Of a stretch of 64,000 bases of DNA, positions 53,646 to 61,338 are shown piece by piece; position 1 is the stretch's first letter, and every line of letters starts with the position of its first letter. This stretch comes from DATAGF01 sp963835685 (GTDB lineage: Bacteria; Actinomycetota; Thermoleophilia; Miltoncostaeales; Miltoncostaeaceae). The stretch is taken from NCBI GenBank assembly GCA_963835685.1, contig CAWIGI010000003.1, positions 1 to 64,000 of the forward strand. Reading direction: 5' to 3'. The translations under genes and the position numbers were made by a program. The notes beneath the pieces are model-generated. The model had not been told where the DNA came from, ran no database searches, and worked only from the letters and a program-made list of their open reading frames with translations.

Positions 53646-54053
53646 GTGGAGGACCCCCGTCCGATCGGAGCGCGGCTCCGCGAGGCAAGGATGCGGCAGG
53701 GGCTGGATCTGTCCGACTGCGCGGCGGCGACGCGCATCCGGGAGCGATATCTGGTGGCGATCGAGGACGATCGCTTCGAGTCGCTGCCCGACCCCGCCTA
53801 CGTGAACGGCTTCGTGCGCGCCTACGCCGCCCACCTCGGCGTGCAGGTCGAGGGCCCCGAGCGGACGCTGCCCTCGGAAGGCGCCCCGTCCCAGACCCGC
53901 CCGCGGCCCGTGCACGTGCCGGCCACCCGCGCCACCGCCCGCGGGGTCGGCGCGCGATCGGGCCGCTGGCGGTGGGCGCTGCTCGTCCTGGTGGTCGCTG
54001 CGGCGGCGGTCGCCCTGCTGATCTGGGCCGGCGTCCTGGGCTGGCCCGCCTAG
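53646..54053 (+). CDS. RodZ-like HTH membrane protein, short
   Basis: Residues 1-65 form the HTH_25 domain of RodZ: PIGARLREARMRQGLDLSDC, AAATRIRERYLVAIEDDRFE, LPDPAYVNGFVRAYAAHLGV. After a basic proline linker comes one transmembrane helix (WALLVLVVAAAAVALLIWAG) and then only about five residues. Full RodZ has a periplasmic domain, which is missing. The protein could be a cell-shape/MreB adaptor or a membrane-anchored regulator. 135 residues. Confidence 0.78.
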   Translation: MEDPRPIGARLREARMRQGLDLSDCAAATRIRERYLVAIEDDRFESLPDPAYVNGFVRAYAAHLGVQVEGPERTLPSEGAPSQTRPRPVHVPATRATARGVGARSGRWRWALLVLVVAAAAVALLIWAGVLGWPA

Positions 54054-54060
54054 CTCCTCA

Positions 54061-54555
54061 TCAGGTCAGGAGGGCGCCCTCGTGGACGAGCAGGGCGCGC
54101 TTGCGCTCGAGCCCGCCCGCGTAGCCGGTGAGCGCCCCGGCGGCGCCGATCACCCGGTGGCACGGCACCACGATCGCGATCGGGTTGCGCGCGTTGGCCG
54201 ACCCGACCGCCCGGGCGCGGCCGGGGGCGCCCACGCGGTCGGCCAGCTCGCCGTAGGTCGCGGTGGAGCCGTGCGGGATCTCGAGCAGGGCGTCCCAGAC
54301 GCGCCGGTCGAACGCGGCGCCCTCGAGCCGCAGGGGGATGTCGAAGGCCGTCCGCTCGCCGGCGAAGTACTCGGCCAGCTGGCGGACCTCGTCGCGGAAG
54401 CGGTCGTCGTCGCGGCGCCACTCCGCCCTCGCCGGGGAGGGCGCGTCGGCGAACCAGAGGCCCGAGAGGGCCCGCTCGTCGCCGCTCAGGAGGAGCGGGC
54501 CGACGGGGGAGGGGGCGACGCTGTACAGCGTGGTGGCGATCGGAATGGTGGTCAT
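54061..54555 (-). CDS. ogt: Methylated-DNA--protein-cysteine methyltransferase
   Basis: Suicide repair of O6-alkylguanine. C-terminal domain with IPHGSTATYGELADRVGAPG, RARAVGSANARNPIAIVVPC and the active-site PCHRVIGAAGALTGYAGG. 164 residues including the small N-terminal domain. It complements the mpg alkyl-base glycosylase at the other end of the window. ATG 54555. Confidence 0.94.
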   Translation of the reverse strand: MTTIPIATTLYSVAPSPVGPLLLSGDERALSGLWFADAPSPARAEWRRDDDRFRDEVRQLAEYFAGERTAFDIPLRLEGAAFDRRVWDALLEIPHGSTATYGELADRVGAPGRARAVGSANARNPIAIVVPCHRVIGAAGALTGYAGGLERKRALLVHEGALLT

Positions 54556-54565
54556 GCCCGTACAA

Positions 54566-54610
54566 CGGCGGCAGACCGCCGGGCGTGAGGTCGCCCGGGG
54601 TCTGCCGCCG
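54566..54610 (-). terminator. Strong hairpin after the amidohydrolase operon
   Basis: CGGCGGCAGAC (54566-54576) pairs with GTCTGCCGCCG (54600-54610). An inner 7-bp GCCGGGC/GCCCGGG-type stem extends it. On the minus strand it is followed by TTGTACGGG, so the T tract is weak. It lies between the amidohydrolase stop and the ogt start. Confidence 0.6.
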
Positions 54611-54616
54611 GGTCGG

Positions 54617-55666
54617 TCAGGCCGGGGCGCCGAGCTCCTTGGCCTTGGCCTCGGCGTCGATCCCGTGCAGGCGGGCCAGGTTGCCGCCCAGGATCTTGCG
54701 CTTGGCCTGCTCCGTGAGCGGCGGGTAGCCGTAGTCCTCGACGATGTCCGCCGGCAGCTCGAAGTTCCAGAACGCCTCCAGCGCCCACTGCGGGTGCCAG
54801 ATCGGCGCCTCGCCGCCGTAGATGATCTTGTCCTCGCCGCACCACCACATCATCTTGCCGAGCGTCTCGGCGAAGACCCGTGGGTGGCGGGAGATGAAGT
54901 TGACCGTCGCGGCGATCGAGGCGTACAGGTTGGGGAAGCGCACGATCTGCCAGAGCACCTCGTCCAGCCACGGCAGCCCGACGTGGAAGATCACGAAGTT
55001 GATGTCGGGGAAGTTGGCGGCCGCCCCGTCCATGTCGAAGGTGCGCGTGTGCTCGACCGGCTGGGGCCCGAGCGGCACGCCCTTGTGGACGCCGACGAGG
55101 TTCACGCCGAGCTTCTGGGCGTGCTCGAAGACCGGGAACGCGATCCGGGGGTCGTCCATGCGCCAGGGGAACGGCTGCCCGTAGTCGTAGCGGACGTTGT
55201 AGAACTTGAACGCCTTCGCGCCGTGGTCCTCCACCTGGCGCGTCATGAGGTCGAGCGCCTTCTTGCCCTCCAGCGGGTTGACCGAGCCCCAGAAGACCGC
55301 CCGGTCGGGGTGCTTGGCCGCCATCTCGGCGCACTTCTCCCACGGCGACAGCCCGTCGTGGAAGAGGTCGGTCAGCGGCAGCGGCTGGGCCACGATCATG
55401 TCCGTGTCCGAGCCCTCGATGACCATCTCGTAGATCTCGTTGACGGACCACTCGCGGAAGAACTCGTCGCGGCCGAGGACGGTCTCGCCGGCCTGGGTCA
55501 GGAACTGGTGGAAGGCGTAGAGGTGCTCGTCGAACATCTCGCCGGGTGGGCCGAGCGCGTTGCGCTTGTCGAAGTTGAAGATGTGGCAGACGCAGTCGAA
55601 CACGAACGCCGGCACCTTCCGCTCGCGCGCGCCCGCGGCCTCGGCAGCGGTCTCGGTGGTCGCCAT
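54617..55666 (-). CDS. Amidohydrolase-2 family protein
   Basis: TIM-barrel metal hydrolase of about 349 residues: FVFDCVCHIFNFDKRNALGP, DRAVFWGSVNPLEGKKALDL, HGAKAFKFYNVRYDYGQPFP, NLVGVHKGVPLGPQP, INFVIFHVGLPWLDEVLWQI and KIIYGGEAPIWHPQWALEAF. The usual first HxH metal motif is replaced by CVCH. It follows MIP18 and FGE-like genes in one operon. Amidohydrolase plus MIP18-like pairs also occur in gene clusters for soluble diiron monooxygenases; that link is from memory and no monooxygenase is in this window. ATG 55666 follows GAAGGAGG. Confidence 0.82.
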   Translation of the reverse strand: MATTETAAEAAGARERKVPAFVFDCVCHIFNFDKRNALGPPGEMFDEHLYAFHQFLTQAGETVLGRDEFFREWSVNEIYEMVIEGSDTDMIVAQPLPLTDLFHDGLSPWEKCAEMAAKHPDRAVFWGSVNPLEGKKALDLMTRQVEDHGAKAFKFYNVRYDYGQPFPWRMDDPRIAFPVFEHAQKLGVNLVGVHKGVPLGPQPVEHTRTFDMDGAAANFPDINFVIFHVGLPWLDEVLWQIVRFPNLYASIAATVNFISRHPRVFAETLGKMMWWCGEDKIIYGGEAPIWHPQWALEAFWNFELPADIVEDYGYPPLTEQAKRKILGGNLARLHGIDAEAKAKELGAPA

Positions 55667-55668
55667 CG

Positions 55669-56034
55669 TCAGCCTCCTTCGCGGGTTGAGGCGAGGCGCC
55701 GCTCGCGGTAGGGCAGCAGCTCCTCCATGGGCATCTCGAGCTTCTCGCGGGCCGAGTCGGACAGCCGCTCGGGCGTCCAGACCGGGTCCCAGACCACCTC
55801 GACGTTGACGCTCTCGACGCCGTCGAGGTCGCGGAGCCGCGCGGGGATCATGTCGGACATCGAGGCCACGAACGGGCACCAGCCGGTCGTCAGGACGATG
55901 TCCACGCGGACGTGGGCGCCGTTGACGCGCACGTCCTCCACCAGGCCCATGTCGACGACGCTGATCCCCCGGTCGGCGCAGCAGGGGTCGTAGACGTCGC
56001 GCAGGGCGTCGATCACCCGTTCTCGGGCGGTCAT
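55669..56034 (-). CDS. MIP18/PaaD-like (DUF59) iron-sulfur assembly factor
   Basis: A 121-residue protein: ARERVIDALRDVYDPCCADR, GISVVDMGLVEDVRVNGAHV, RVDIVLTTGWCPFVASMSDM, IPARLRDLDGVESVNVEVVW, DPVWTPERLS. This matches the MIP18/SufT/PaaD family, which helps load Fe-S or other metal centres. The reactive Cys in TTGWCPF corresponds to the conserved TxxxCP site. It overlaps the upstream FGE-like gene as ATGA and is 2 bases before the amidohydrolase, so all three are coupled. Confidence 0.85.
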   Translation of the reverse strand: MTARERVIDALRDVYDPCCADRGISVVDMGLVEDVRVNGAHVRVDIVLTTGWCPFVASMSDMIPARLRDLDGVESVNVEVVWDPVWTPERLSDSAREKLEMPMEELLPYRERRLASTREGG

Positions 56035-56684
56035 GGCACCTCCTGGTCGGCGTGGTCGATGTCGATCGCGATGCGGAAGCCGGTGGTGTAGGTGGCGCGC
56101 GCCGGGTCGGCCGGCAGGCTCCGGCTGGCGCGCACGCCCCAGGCGTGGTCCAGGTGGCAGCCGCCGCGGACGCGCCGCCAGCCGTCCTCGTCGGGAGCGT
56201 CGCCCACCCACTCCCAGACGTTGCCCGCGAGCTGCTCGGCGCCGCAGGGGGAGGCCCCGGCCGGGTGGGCGTCCACCGGGGCGGTCGTCCAGGCGTTCGC
56301 CTCGGCGCAGGCGCAGCGGTCGGGGTCGAAGGCGTCGCCCCACGGCCAGGCGCGCGCGTCGTCGCCGCGCGCCGCGGCCTCCCACTCGGCGCCCGAGGGG
56401 AGGCGGACCCGGTCCCCCGACCGGGCCGACGCCCAGGCGCAGAAGGCCACGGCGTCGTCGAACGCGACGCCCGTCGCGGGATGGCCGGCCAGGTGCTCGG
56501 CCGCGGGCGGCTCGCCCGAGCGGGCCGCCATCTGGACGTTCGTCACCGGGTAGCGGCCGATGAGCACGGCCGCGACCTCGACCTCGCGCTCCTCGCCCGG
56601 CTCGCCGAGCCGGTAGCGGCCCGCGGGGAGGACGACCAGGTCGCCGACCTCGCTGCGGCTCGCGCTCTGGCTCCGTGTCGCCAT
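56031..56684 (-). CDS. FGE/SUMF1-like domain protein, catalytic cysteines absent
   Basis: Formylglycine-generating-enzyme fold of about 217 residues: LPAGRYRLGEPGEEREVEVA, RYPVTNVQMAA, AFCAWASARSGDRVRLPSGA, EWEAAARGDDARAWPWGD, QLAGNVWEWVGDAPDEDGWR and VRGGCHLDHAWGVRASRS. In true FGE the last segment carries two catalytic Cys (GGSxxCxxxxC). Here those positions read Asp and Gly, with one Cys shifted to the Ser position. So it is probably not an oxidase; a binding or EgtB-like role is possible. It heads the operon. Confidence 0.78.
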   Translation of the reverse strand: MATRSQSASRSEVGDLVVLPAGRYRLGEPGEEREVEVAAVLIGRYPVTNVQMAARSGEPPAAEHLAGHPATGVAFDDAVAFCAWASARSGDRVRLPSGAEWEAAARGDDARAWPWGDAFDPDRCACAEANAWTTAPVDAHPAGASPCGAEQLAGNVWEWVGDAPDEDGWRRVRGGCHLDHAWGVRASRSLPADPARATYTTGFRIAIDIDHADQEVP

Positions 56685-56694
56685 CCGCGCCTCG

Positions 56695-57756
56695 CTACGT
56701 CGCCTCGGAGGCCAGCTCGGGGTCGGGATGCGGGGCCGGCGTCGCCGTCACGCCCCGCTCGCGGGCCTCCTCGCGGGCGATCATGTACGAGAGGGCGGCG
56801 TACAGGAGCAGGTTGACGATCACGCCGACCAGGGCCGAGAGCTGGTCGTAGTAGAAGACGAAGACCTGCGTGATGAACAGGGAGACCAGGATGGCCGCCT
56901 TGAACCAGCGGTACGACGCGACCCGCGAGCGGCGCCGCACGGCGAGGCCGATGCCGATGAGGATCGCCGTGACGCCCGCGGACCCGGTCTCGAACCACGT
57001 CGCGAAGTCGTGGTTGTCGCCGTTGACACCTTCGCCGTCCGTGAACGGGCTGACGACCGTGCCGAGGGATCCGAGGCCGTAGATGATCATCACCACCAGG
57101 ACCAGCGTCGAGAACCAGTGCTGCTCGGCCTTGTGCTGGTACCACTCGGCCAGGCGGGCCCGCCAGCGGGCGTAGGGCGTGAGGTTGCGCCGCTCGATCG
57201 TGGGCGTGGCGCGCACACGGTCGCGCAGCACCGGGACCAGGGGGTCTGCGGGGTTCGCGCGGTCGAGGAGGGCCAGGATCTCCCGCTTGGTCTCGGCGTC
57301 GAGCGTCCCGTCTCGCTCCTCGCGGAGCATGCTCAGGGCGTTCGCGAGCGCGTCGTGGGGGCGCAGGGTGGCGCGGCGGATCGCCCATAGCGCGAAGAAC
57401 AGGATGATGAAGACGACGTACATCACCGAGAAGGCCGGCTCGAAGAAGTAATTCACGTCGTTGGAGATGAACTTGCCGACCTCGTCGATGAAGAAGCCGA
57501 AGCCGACCCCGCCGACGAACGCCGCCGCCCACCGCGCCGACATGTTGAGCAGGGCGAAGACGAGGATCAGCGCGACGATCATCATCAGGCCGCCGTACAG
57601 CACGTGGGCGATGTGCAGGCCGCCGCCGCCGAGCTTCGGGTAGCCCGACAGCTCGAGGATGATCCGGATGATGACGATGGTCGTCACGGCGACCACGAGC
57701 ATCATCTCGATGAGGTCGCCGGCGTCGACGTTTCGGATGGGCCTGGGCGCGCGCAT
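56695..57756 (-). CDS. Multi-pass membrane protein, unknown function
   Basis: A 353-residue protein with about eight hydrophobic segments. Examples are LIEMMLVVAVTTIVIIRIIL, HVLYGGLMMIVALILVFALL, AFVGGVGFGFFIDEVGKFIS, VMYVVFIILFFALWAI and LSALVGVIVNLLLYAALSYM. A soluble loop of about 80 residues lies in the middle (REERDGTLDAETKREILALL). The GGVGFGFFIDEVGKF stretch is the most conserved-looking part. No transporter motif is recognised. It ends 10 bases before the FGE-like gene and may be co-transcribed with it. Confidence 0.7.
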   Translation of the reverse strand: MRAPRPIRNVDAGDLIEMMLVVAVTTIVIIRIILELSGYPKLGGGGLHIAHVLYGGLMMIVALILVFALLNMSARWAAAFVGGVGFGFFIDEVGKFISNDVNYFFEPAFSVMYVVFIILFFALWAIRRATLRPHDALANALSMLREERDGTLDAETKREILALLDRANPADPLVPVLRDRVRATPTIERRNLTPYARWRARLAEWYQHKAEQHWFSTLVLVVMIIYGLGSLGTVVSPFTDGEGVNGDNHDFATWFETGSAGVTAILIGIGLAVRRRSRVASYRWFKAAILVSLFITQVFVFYYDQLSALVGVIVNLLLYAALSYMIAREEARERGVTATPAPHPDPELASEAT

Positions 57757-57848
57757 GATGGGCCGCCGCGCGGCAGGTCCACGCGGGCCTCGACGCTAGA
57801 GCGCGCCCGCGCGCCCCGTCAACCCGCACGCGCGGGCGTCACGCTCCC

Positions 57849-58121
57849 TCAGGCGGCGAGTCGGCGGCGCTCGGCCCGGGCGCGGGCCTTGGCCGCCTCG
57901 ACCTCGCGGTCCTTCGGCCGGGCCGACGTCGTCAGCTCCCCGAGCAGCTCATTGGAGATCGCCGCGACGGCGTCGATCGCTCGGTCGAAGGCCTCCGCGT
58001 TGGCGCGCGACGGCTTGTGGAACCCGCTGACCTTGCGGACGTACTGGAGCGCGGCGGCGCGGACCTCGTCCTCGGTCGCCGGGGGCTCGAAGTTGTAGAG
58101 CGTTCTGATGTTGCGGCACAT
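57849..58121 (-). CDS. DUF2277 family protein
   Basis: A 90-residue protein beginning MCRNIRTLYNFEPPATEDEV, the hallmark of DUF2277, then RAAALQYVRKVSGFHKPSRA and NAEAFDRAIDAVAAISNELL. The tail is basic and helical. Function unknown in all members I know of. Two Cys/Arg residues at the N-terminus are invariant in the family. Confidence 0.9.
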   Translation of the reverse strand: MCRNIRTLYNFEPPATEDEVRAAALQYVRKVSGFHKPSRANAEAFDRAIDAVAAISNELLGELTTSARPKDREVEAAKARARAERRRLAA

Positions 58122-58174
58122 GCGGATGAGGCTAACAGGAGACCGACGCTCGGGCCGCCCGTCATCATGCGGGC

Positions 58175-60046
58175 GTGGAGCCCGCCCTGTTCGTGCTGGC
58201 GATCGTCGTGACCGTCGCGTTCGTCGCCGGCGCGTCGCGCCGCTTCGGGTGGTCGCCCCCGCTGGCGCTGGTCGTGGTGGGCCTGATCGCGTCCTTCGTG
58301 CCCGGGGTGCCGACCTTCGAGCTCGATCCCGACCTGGTCCTGTTCGGGCTCCTGCCGCCGCTGCTGTACGCCGCGGCCATCCGGACCTCGCTCGTGGACT
58401 TCGCCGCGACCAAGGACGCGCTCATCCTGCTGGCCGTCGTGCTGGTGGCGGTGAGCACGGTCGCCGTCGGCCTCGTCGCCTGGTGGGTCGTGCCATCGGT
58501 CTCCCTGGCGGCCGCTCTGGCGTTGGGCGCGGTCGTCGCTCCGCCGGACGCGGTCGCCGCCACCGCGGTGGCGCGCCGCATCGGGATGCCCCGCCGGATC
58601 ATCACGATCCTCGAGGGCGAGAGCCTCGTCAACGACGCGACCGCCCTGGTCGCGCTGACCGCGGCCATCGCCGCGATCACCTCGAGCGTCACGCCGCTCG
58701 AGGTCGGGTGGGACTTCGTTCTCGCCGCGGGCGGTGGGCTCCTGATCGGGCTCGCCGCCACCTGGCTCCTCGCCACGATCCGCCGCCGCATCAGCGACCC
58801 GGTGCTCGACACGACGCTCTCCTTCACCGCGCCCTACGTCGCCTTCCTCCCCGCCGAGGCGATCGGCGCCTCGGGCGTGCTGGCGGTCGTCGTCACCGGC
58901 CTGCTGCTGGGCCACAAGGCCCCCAGGCTCCAGTCGGCGGCGTCGCGCCTCGCGGAGAGCACGAACTGGCGAACGGTCCAGTTCATGCTCGAGAACGCGG
59001 TATTCCTGCTGATCGGCCTCCAGCTCCGGCCGATCCTGGAGGACGTCGGCGACTCCGACCTCGGCGTCGGCCGGATCGTCCTGATCTGCGCCGCCGTGCT
59101 CGTCGCCACCATCCTCGTCCGCATCGTGTACGTCATGGGCGCCGTCTGGATCTACCGTCACGGCACCGCGCGCATGCGGGCGCGGTCATGGAGCTGGTCG
59201 ACCGGGGCCGTCGTGTCGTGGGCCGGCATGCGCGGCGTCGTCACGCTGGCCGCCGCCTTCCTGCTGCCCGAGGAGACCCCCCAGCGCGCGGTGCTCCAGC
59301 TCGCGGCGTTCGTGGTCGTCGCGGGGACCCTGCTGCTGCAGGGGAGCACGCTGCCGTGGCTCGTCGCGCGCCTGCGGTTGCCGGCGCCGAGCCCGGCCGA
59401 GGACGCGCTCCAGGCCGCCGCGCTGATCAGCAAGGCGTCGCGTGCCGGCCTGAACCGGCTGGAGGAGGTCCGCTCCCCGGAGGATCCCGAGGAGGTCCTG
59501 CGCCAGCTGCGCGAGCGCGCCGAGCTCCGGGCGAACGGCGTCTGGGAGCGCCTCGGCCGCAGCCAGTCCGAGATCGAGACGCCCAACGCGATCTACCGCC
59601 GGCTCCGCCTCGAGATGCTCGGGGCGGAGCGGGACATGATCGTTCACGCGCGGGACCTCGGCTACGTCAACGACGTGGTGCTGCGGGCGGCGATGACGGC
59701 GGTGGATCAGGAGGAGTCGCTCCTCGATCCCGTGGAGGACGCGGAGTCGCCGACCGATGGGGAGCTGCGGCCCGCCGCGATCCGCGCCGGTGACTGCGAG
59801 CACCTGCGCGAGGCGCCCCCCTGGGTCGCGCCGCGCACGCCGGAGGGATGCGAGGAGTGCCTGCGCGACGGGACGACCTGGGTCCACCTGCGCCTCTGCC
59901 TGGGCTGCGGCCACGTGGGCTGCTGCGACTCCTCGATCGGCAAGCACGCGAGCGGGCACTTCGCCGAGTGCCGGCACCCGGTGATGCGCAGCATCGAGCC
60001 CGGCGAGGCCTGGAAGTGGTGCTACCTGGACAACCGCCTCGGCTGA
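58175..60046 (+). CDS. Na+/H+ antiporter (CPA1/NhaP type) with C-terminal UBP zinc finger
   Basis: Residues 1-410 are a multi-pass cation/proton antiporter: FELDPDLVLFGLLPPLLYAA, LALGAVVAPPDAVAATAVAR, ILEGESLVNDATALVALTAA (the NDA ion-binding motif) and SWAGMRGVVTLAAAFLL. About 130 residues of cytoplasmic helix follow. Residues from about 545 form a zinc finger of the ubiquitin-hydrolase type (GDCEHLREAPP, GCEECLRDGTTWVHLRLCLG, CGHVGCCDSSIGKHASGHFA, ECRHPVMRSIEPGEAWKWCY). The finger may sense or dock a C-terminal peptide. 623 residues. Start GTG 58175. Confidence 0.88.
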   Translation: MEPALFVLAIVVTVAFVAGASRRFGWSPPLALVVVGLIASFVPGVPTFELDPDLVLFGLLPPLLYAAAIRTSLVDFAATKDALILLAVVLVAVSTVAVGLVAWWVVPSVSLAAALALGAVVAPPDAVAATAVARRIGMPRRIITILEGESLVNDATALVALTAAIAAITSSVTPLEVGWDFVLAAGGGLLIGLAATWLLATIRRRISDPVLDTTLSFTAPYVAFLPAEAIGASGVLAVVVTGLLLGHKAPRLQSAASRLAESTNWRTVQFMLENAVFLLIGLQLRPILEDVGDSDLGVGRIVLICAAVLVATILVRIVYVMGAVWIYRHGTARMRARSWSWSTGAVVSWAGMRGVVTLAAAFLLPEETPQRAVLQLAAFVVVAGTLLLQGSTLPWLVARLRLPAPSPAEDALQAAALISKASRAGLNRLEEVRSPEDPEEVLRQLRERAELRANGVWERLGRSQSEIETPNAIYRRLRLEMLGAERDMIVHARDLGYVNDVVLRAAMTAVDQEESLLDPVEDAESPTDGELRPAAIRAGDCEHLREAPPWVAPRTPEGCEECLRDGTTWVHLRLCLGCGHVGCCDSSIGKHASGHFAECRHPVMRSIEPGEAWKWCYLDNRLG

Positions 60047-60086
60047 ACCCGGTATCGACGGTGTTCCCAATGGCCCAGGAGGATCC

Positions 60087-60869
60087 GTGCCGGTGCTGAT
60101 CGGCACCTCGGGCTGGCAGTACGCCCACTGGCGCGGGCGCCTCTACCCGGAGGGGCTGCCGCAGGGGCAGTGGCTCGAGCGCTACGCGGAGGGCTTCGCC
60201 ACCGTCGAGGTGAACGCGACCTTCTACCGCCTGCCGCGCCCGGCCGTGGTCGAGGATTGGGGGCGGCGCGTCCCGCCGGACTTCATCTTCGCGGTCAAGG
60301 CGAGCCGCTACCTCACCCACATCCGTCGCCTTCGCGAGCCGCGGGAGCCCGTGCGGCGCCTGATGTCCGTGCTCGAGCCGCTCGGCGACCGCCTCGGCCC
60401 GGTGCTGCTGCAGCTGCCGCCGAACATGCGCCGCGACGACGACGCGCTTGACGGCGTCCTGCGGAGCTTCGGGGCCGGGTTGCGCGTGGCCGTCGAGCCC
60501 CGCGATGCGTCGTGGTTCGACCCTCGGACGCGCGCGCTGCTGGAGCGCCGCGGCGCCGCGCTGTGCATGGCCGACCGGCCGGGGTGGCGGCCGCCGCGGT
60601 GGCGGACCGCCGATTGGGGCTACCTGCGGCTGCACGAGGGCCGGGCGACGCCGCGCCCCTGCTACGGCCGCACGGCCCTCGCCACGTGGGCCGCTCGCCT
60701 GGCGGACGCCTTCTCGCCTGACGAGGACGTCTTCGTCTACCTCAACAACGACGCCGAGGGGTGCGCTCCCAGGGACGCGCGCCTGCTCGCCGCCCGCCTG
60801 GCGGCGGCCGGCCTGGCGCCGTCCCGGGTCCCCGGCCCGCGCGACACCCCCGTCGGCCCCCGAGTGTGA
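60087..60869 (+). CDS. DUF72 domain protein
   Basis: TIM-barrel DUF72 family of about 260 residues: PVLIGTSGWQYAHWRGRLYP, FATVEVNATFYRLPRPAVVE, PPDFIFAVKASRYLTHIRRL, LGPVLLQLPPNMRRDDDALD, LRVAVEPRDASWFDP and VYLNNDAEGCAPRDARLLA. The family is widespread and uncharacterised, with a nuclease- or glycosidase-like barrel proposed. GTG 60087 follows AGGAGG. Confidence 0.92.
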   Translation: MPVLIGTSGWQYAHWRGRLYPEGLPQGQWLERYAEGFATVEVNATFYRLPRPAVVEDWGRRVPPDFIFAVKASRYLTHIRRLREPREPVRRLMSVLEPLGDRLGPVLLQLPPNMRRDDDALDGVLRSFGAGLRVAVEPRDASWFDPRTRALLERRGAALCMADRPGWRPPRWRTADWGYLRLHEGRATPRPCYGRTALATWAARLADAFSPDEDVFVYLNNDAEGCAPRDARLLAARLAAAGLAPSRVPGPRDTPVGPRV

Positions 60870-60962
60870 CGGCGGCCTCATCCGGCCCCCCGTCCGCGCC
60901 ACTGGTTAGCGAGACCGGGCGCCGGGGTACGACCGGGAGGAGCCCGCGATCGGGAGGACACG

Positions 60963-61325
60963 GTGCCCTGGGACGAGCTGAGGCCGCGGTCGCCCGGGTT
61001 TCACCACCTGGAGGTGACGCTCGACGAGGAGATCCCCGGCGTCGCGCTCAGGGGCAGCCTCGACCTCGCCGACGCCGGGCGCGCCGGCCGGCTGCTGACG
61101 GAGATGGCCGAGGCGGCCGCCCCCCGGCGGCTCGAGGTTGACGCGAGGGACCTCGAGTTCATCGACTCCAGCGGGCTGGCCTGTCTCGTGAGCGCCGAGT
61201 GCGCCGGGCGTGCGCGGGGCGGCGGGCTGCGGCTCCTGGTCGGGCACGGGCCGGTGCGACGGCTGCTGGAGCTCATCGACCCGGCGGGGTACCTCCTGCC
61301 GCAGCGGGAGGGGACCCGCAGCTAG
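60963..61325 (+). CDS. STAS domain anti-sigma factor antagonist
   Basis: A 120-residue SpoIIAA-like protein: GVALRGSLDLADAGRAGRLL, PRRLEVDARDLEFIDSSGLA, CLVSAECAGRARGGGLRLLV. The phosphorylatable Ser lies in FIDSSGLACL. It normally reverses binding of an anti-sigma kinase to a sigma factor. No kinase or sigma gene is adjacent. A 50-residue disordered-looking N-terminus precedes the core. GTG 60963 follows GGGAGG. Confidence 0.82.
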   Translation: MPWDELRPRSPGFHHLEVTLDEEIPGVALRGSLDLADAGRAGRLLTEMAEAAAPRRLEVDARDLEFIDSSGLACLVSAECAGRARGGGLRLLVGHGPVRRLLELIDPAGYLLPQREGTRS

Positions 61326-61338
61326 CGGGCGCGCGGCC

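Noticed and set aside
56031..56684. Active formylglycine-generating enzyme
   Set aside because: Both catalytic cysteine positions are replaced and no sulfatase gene is nearby.
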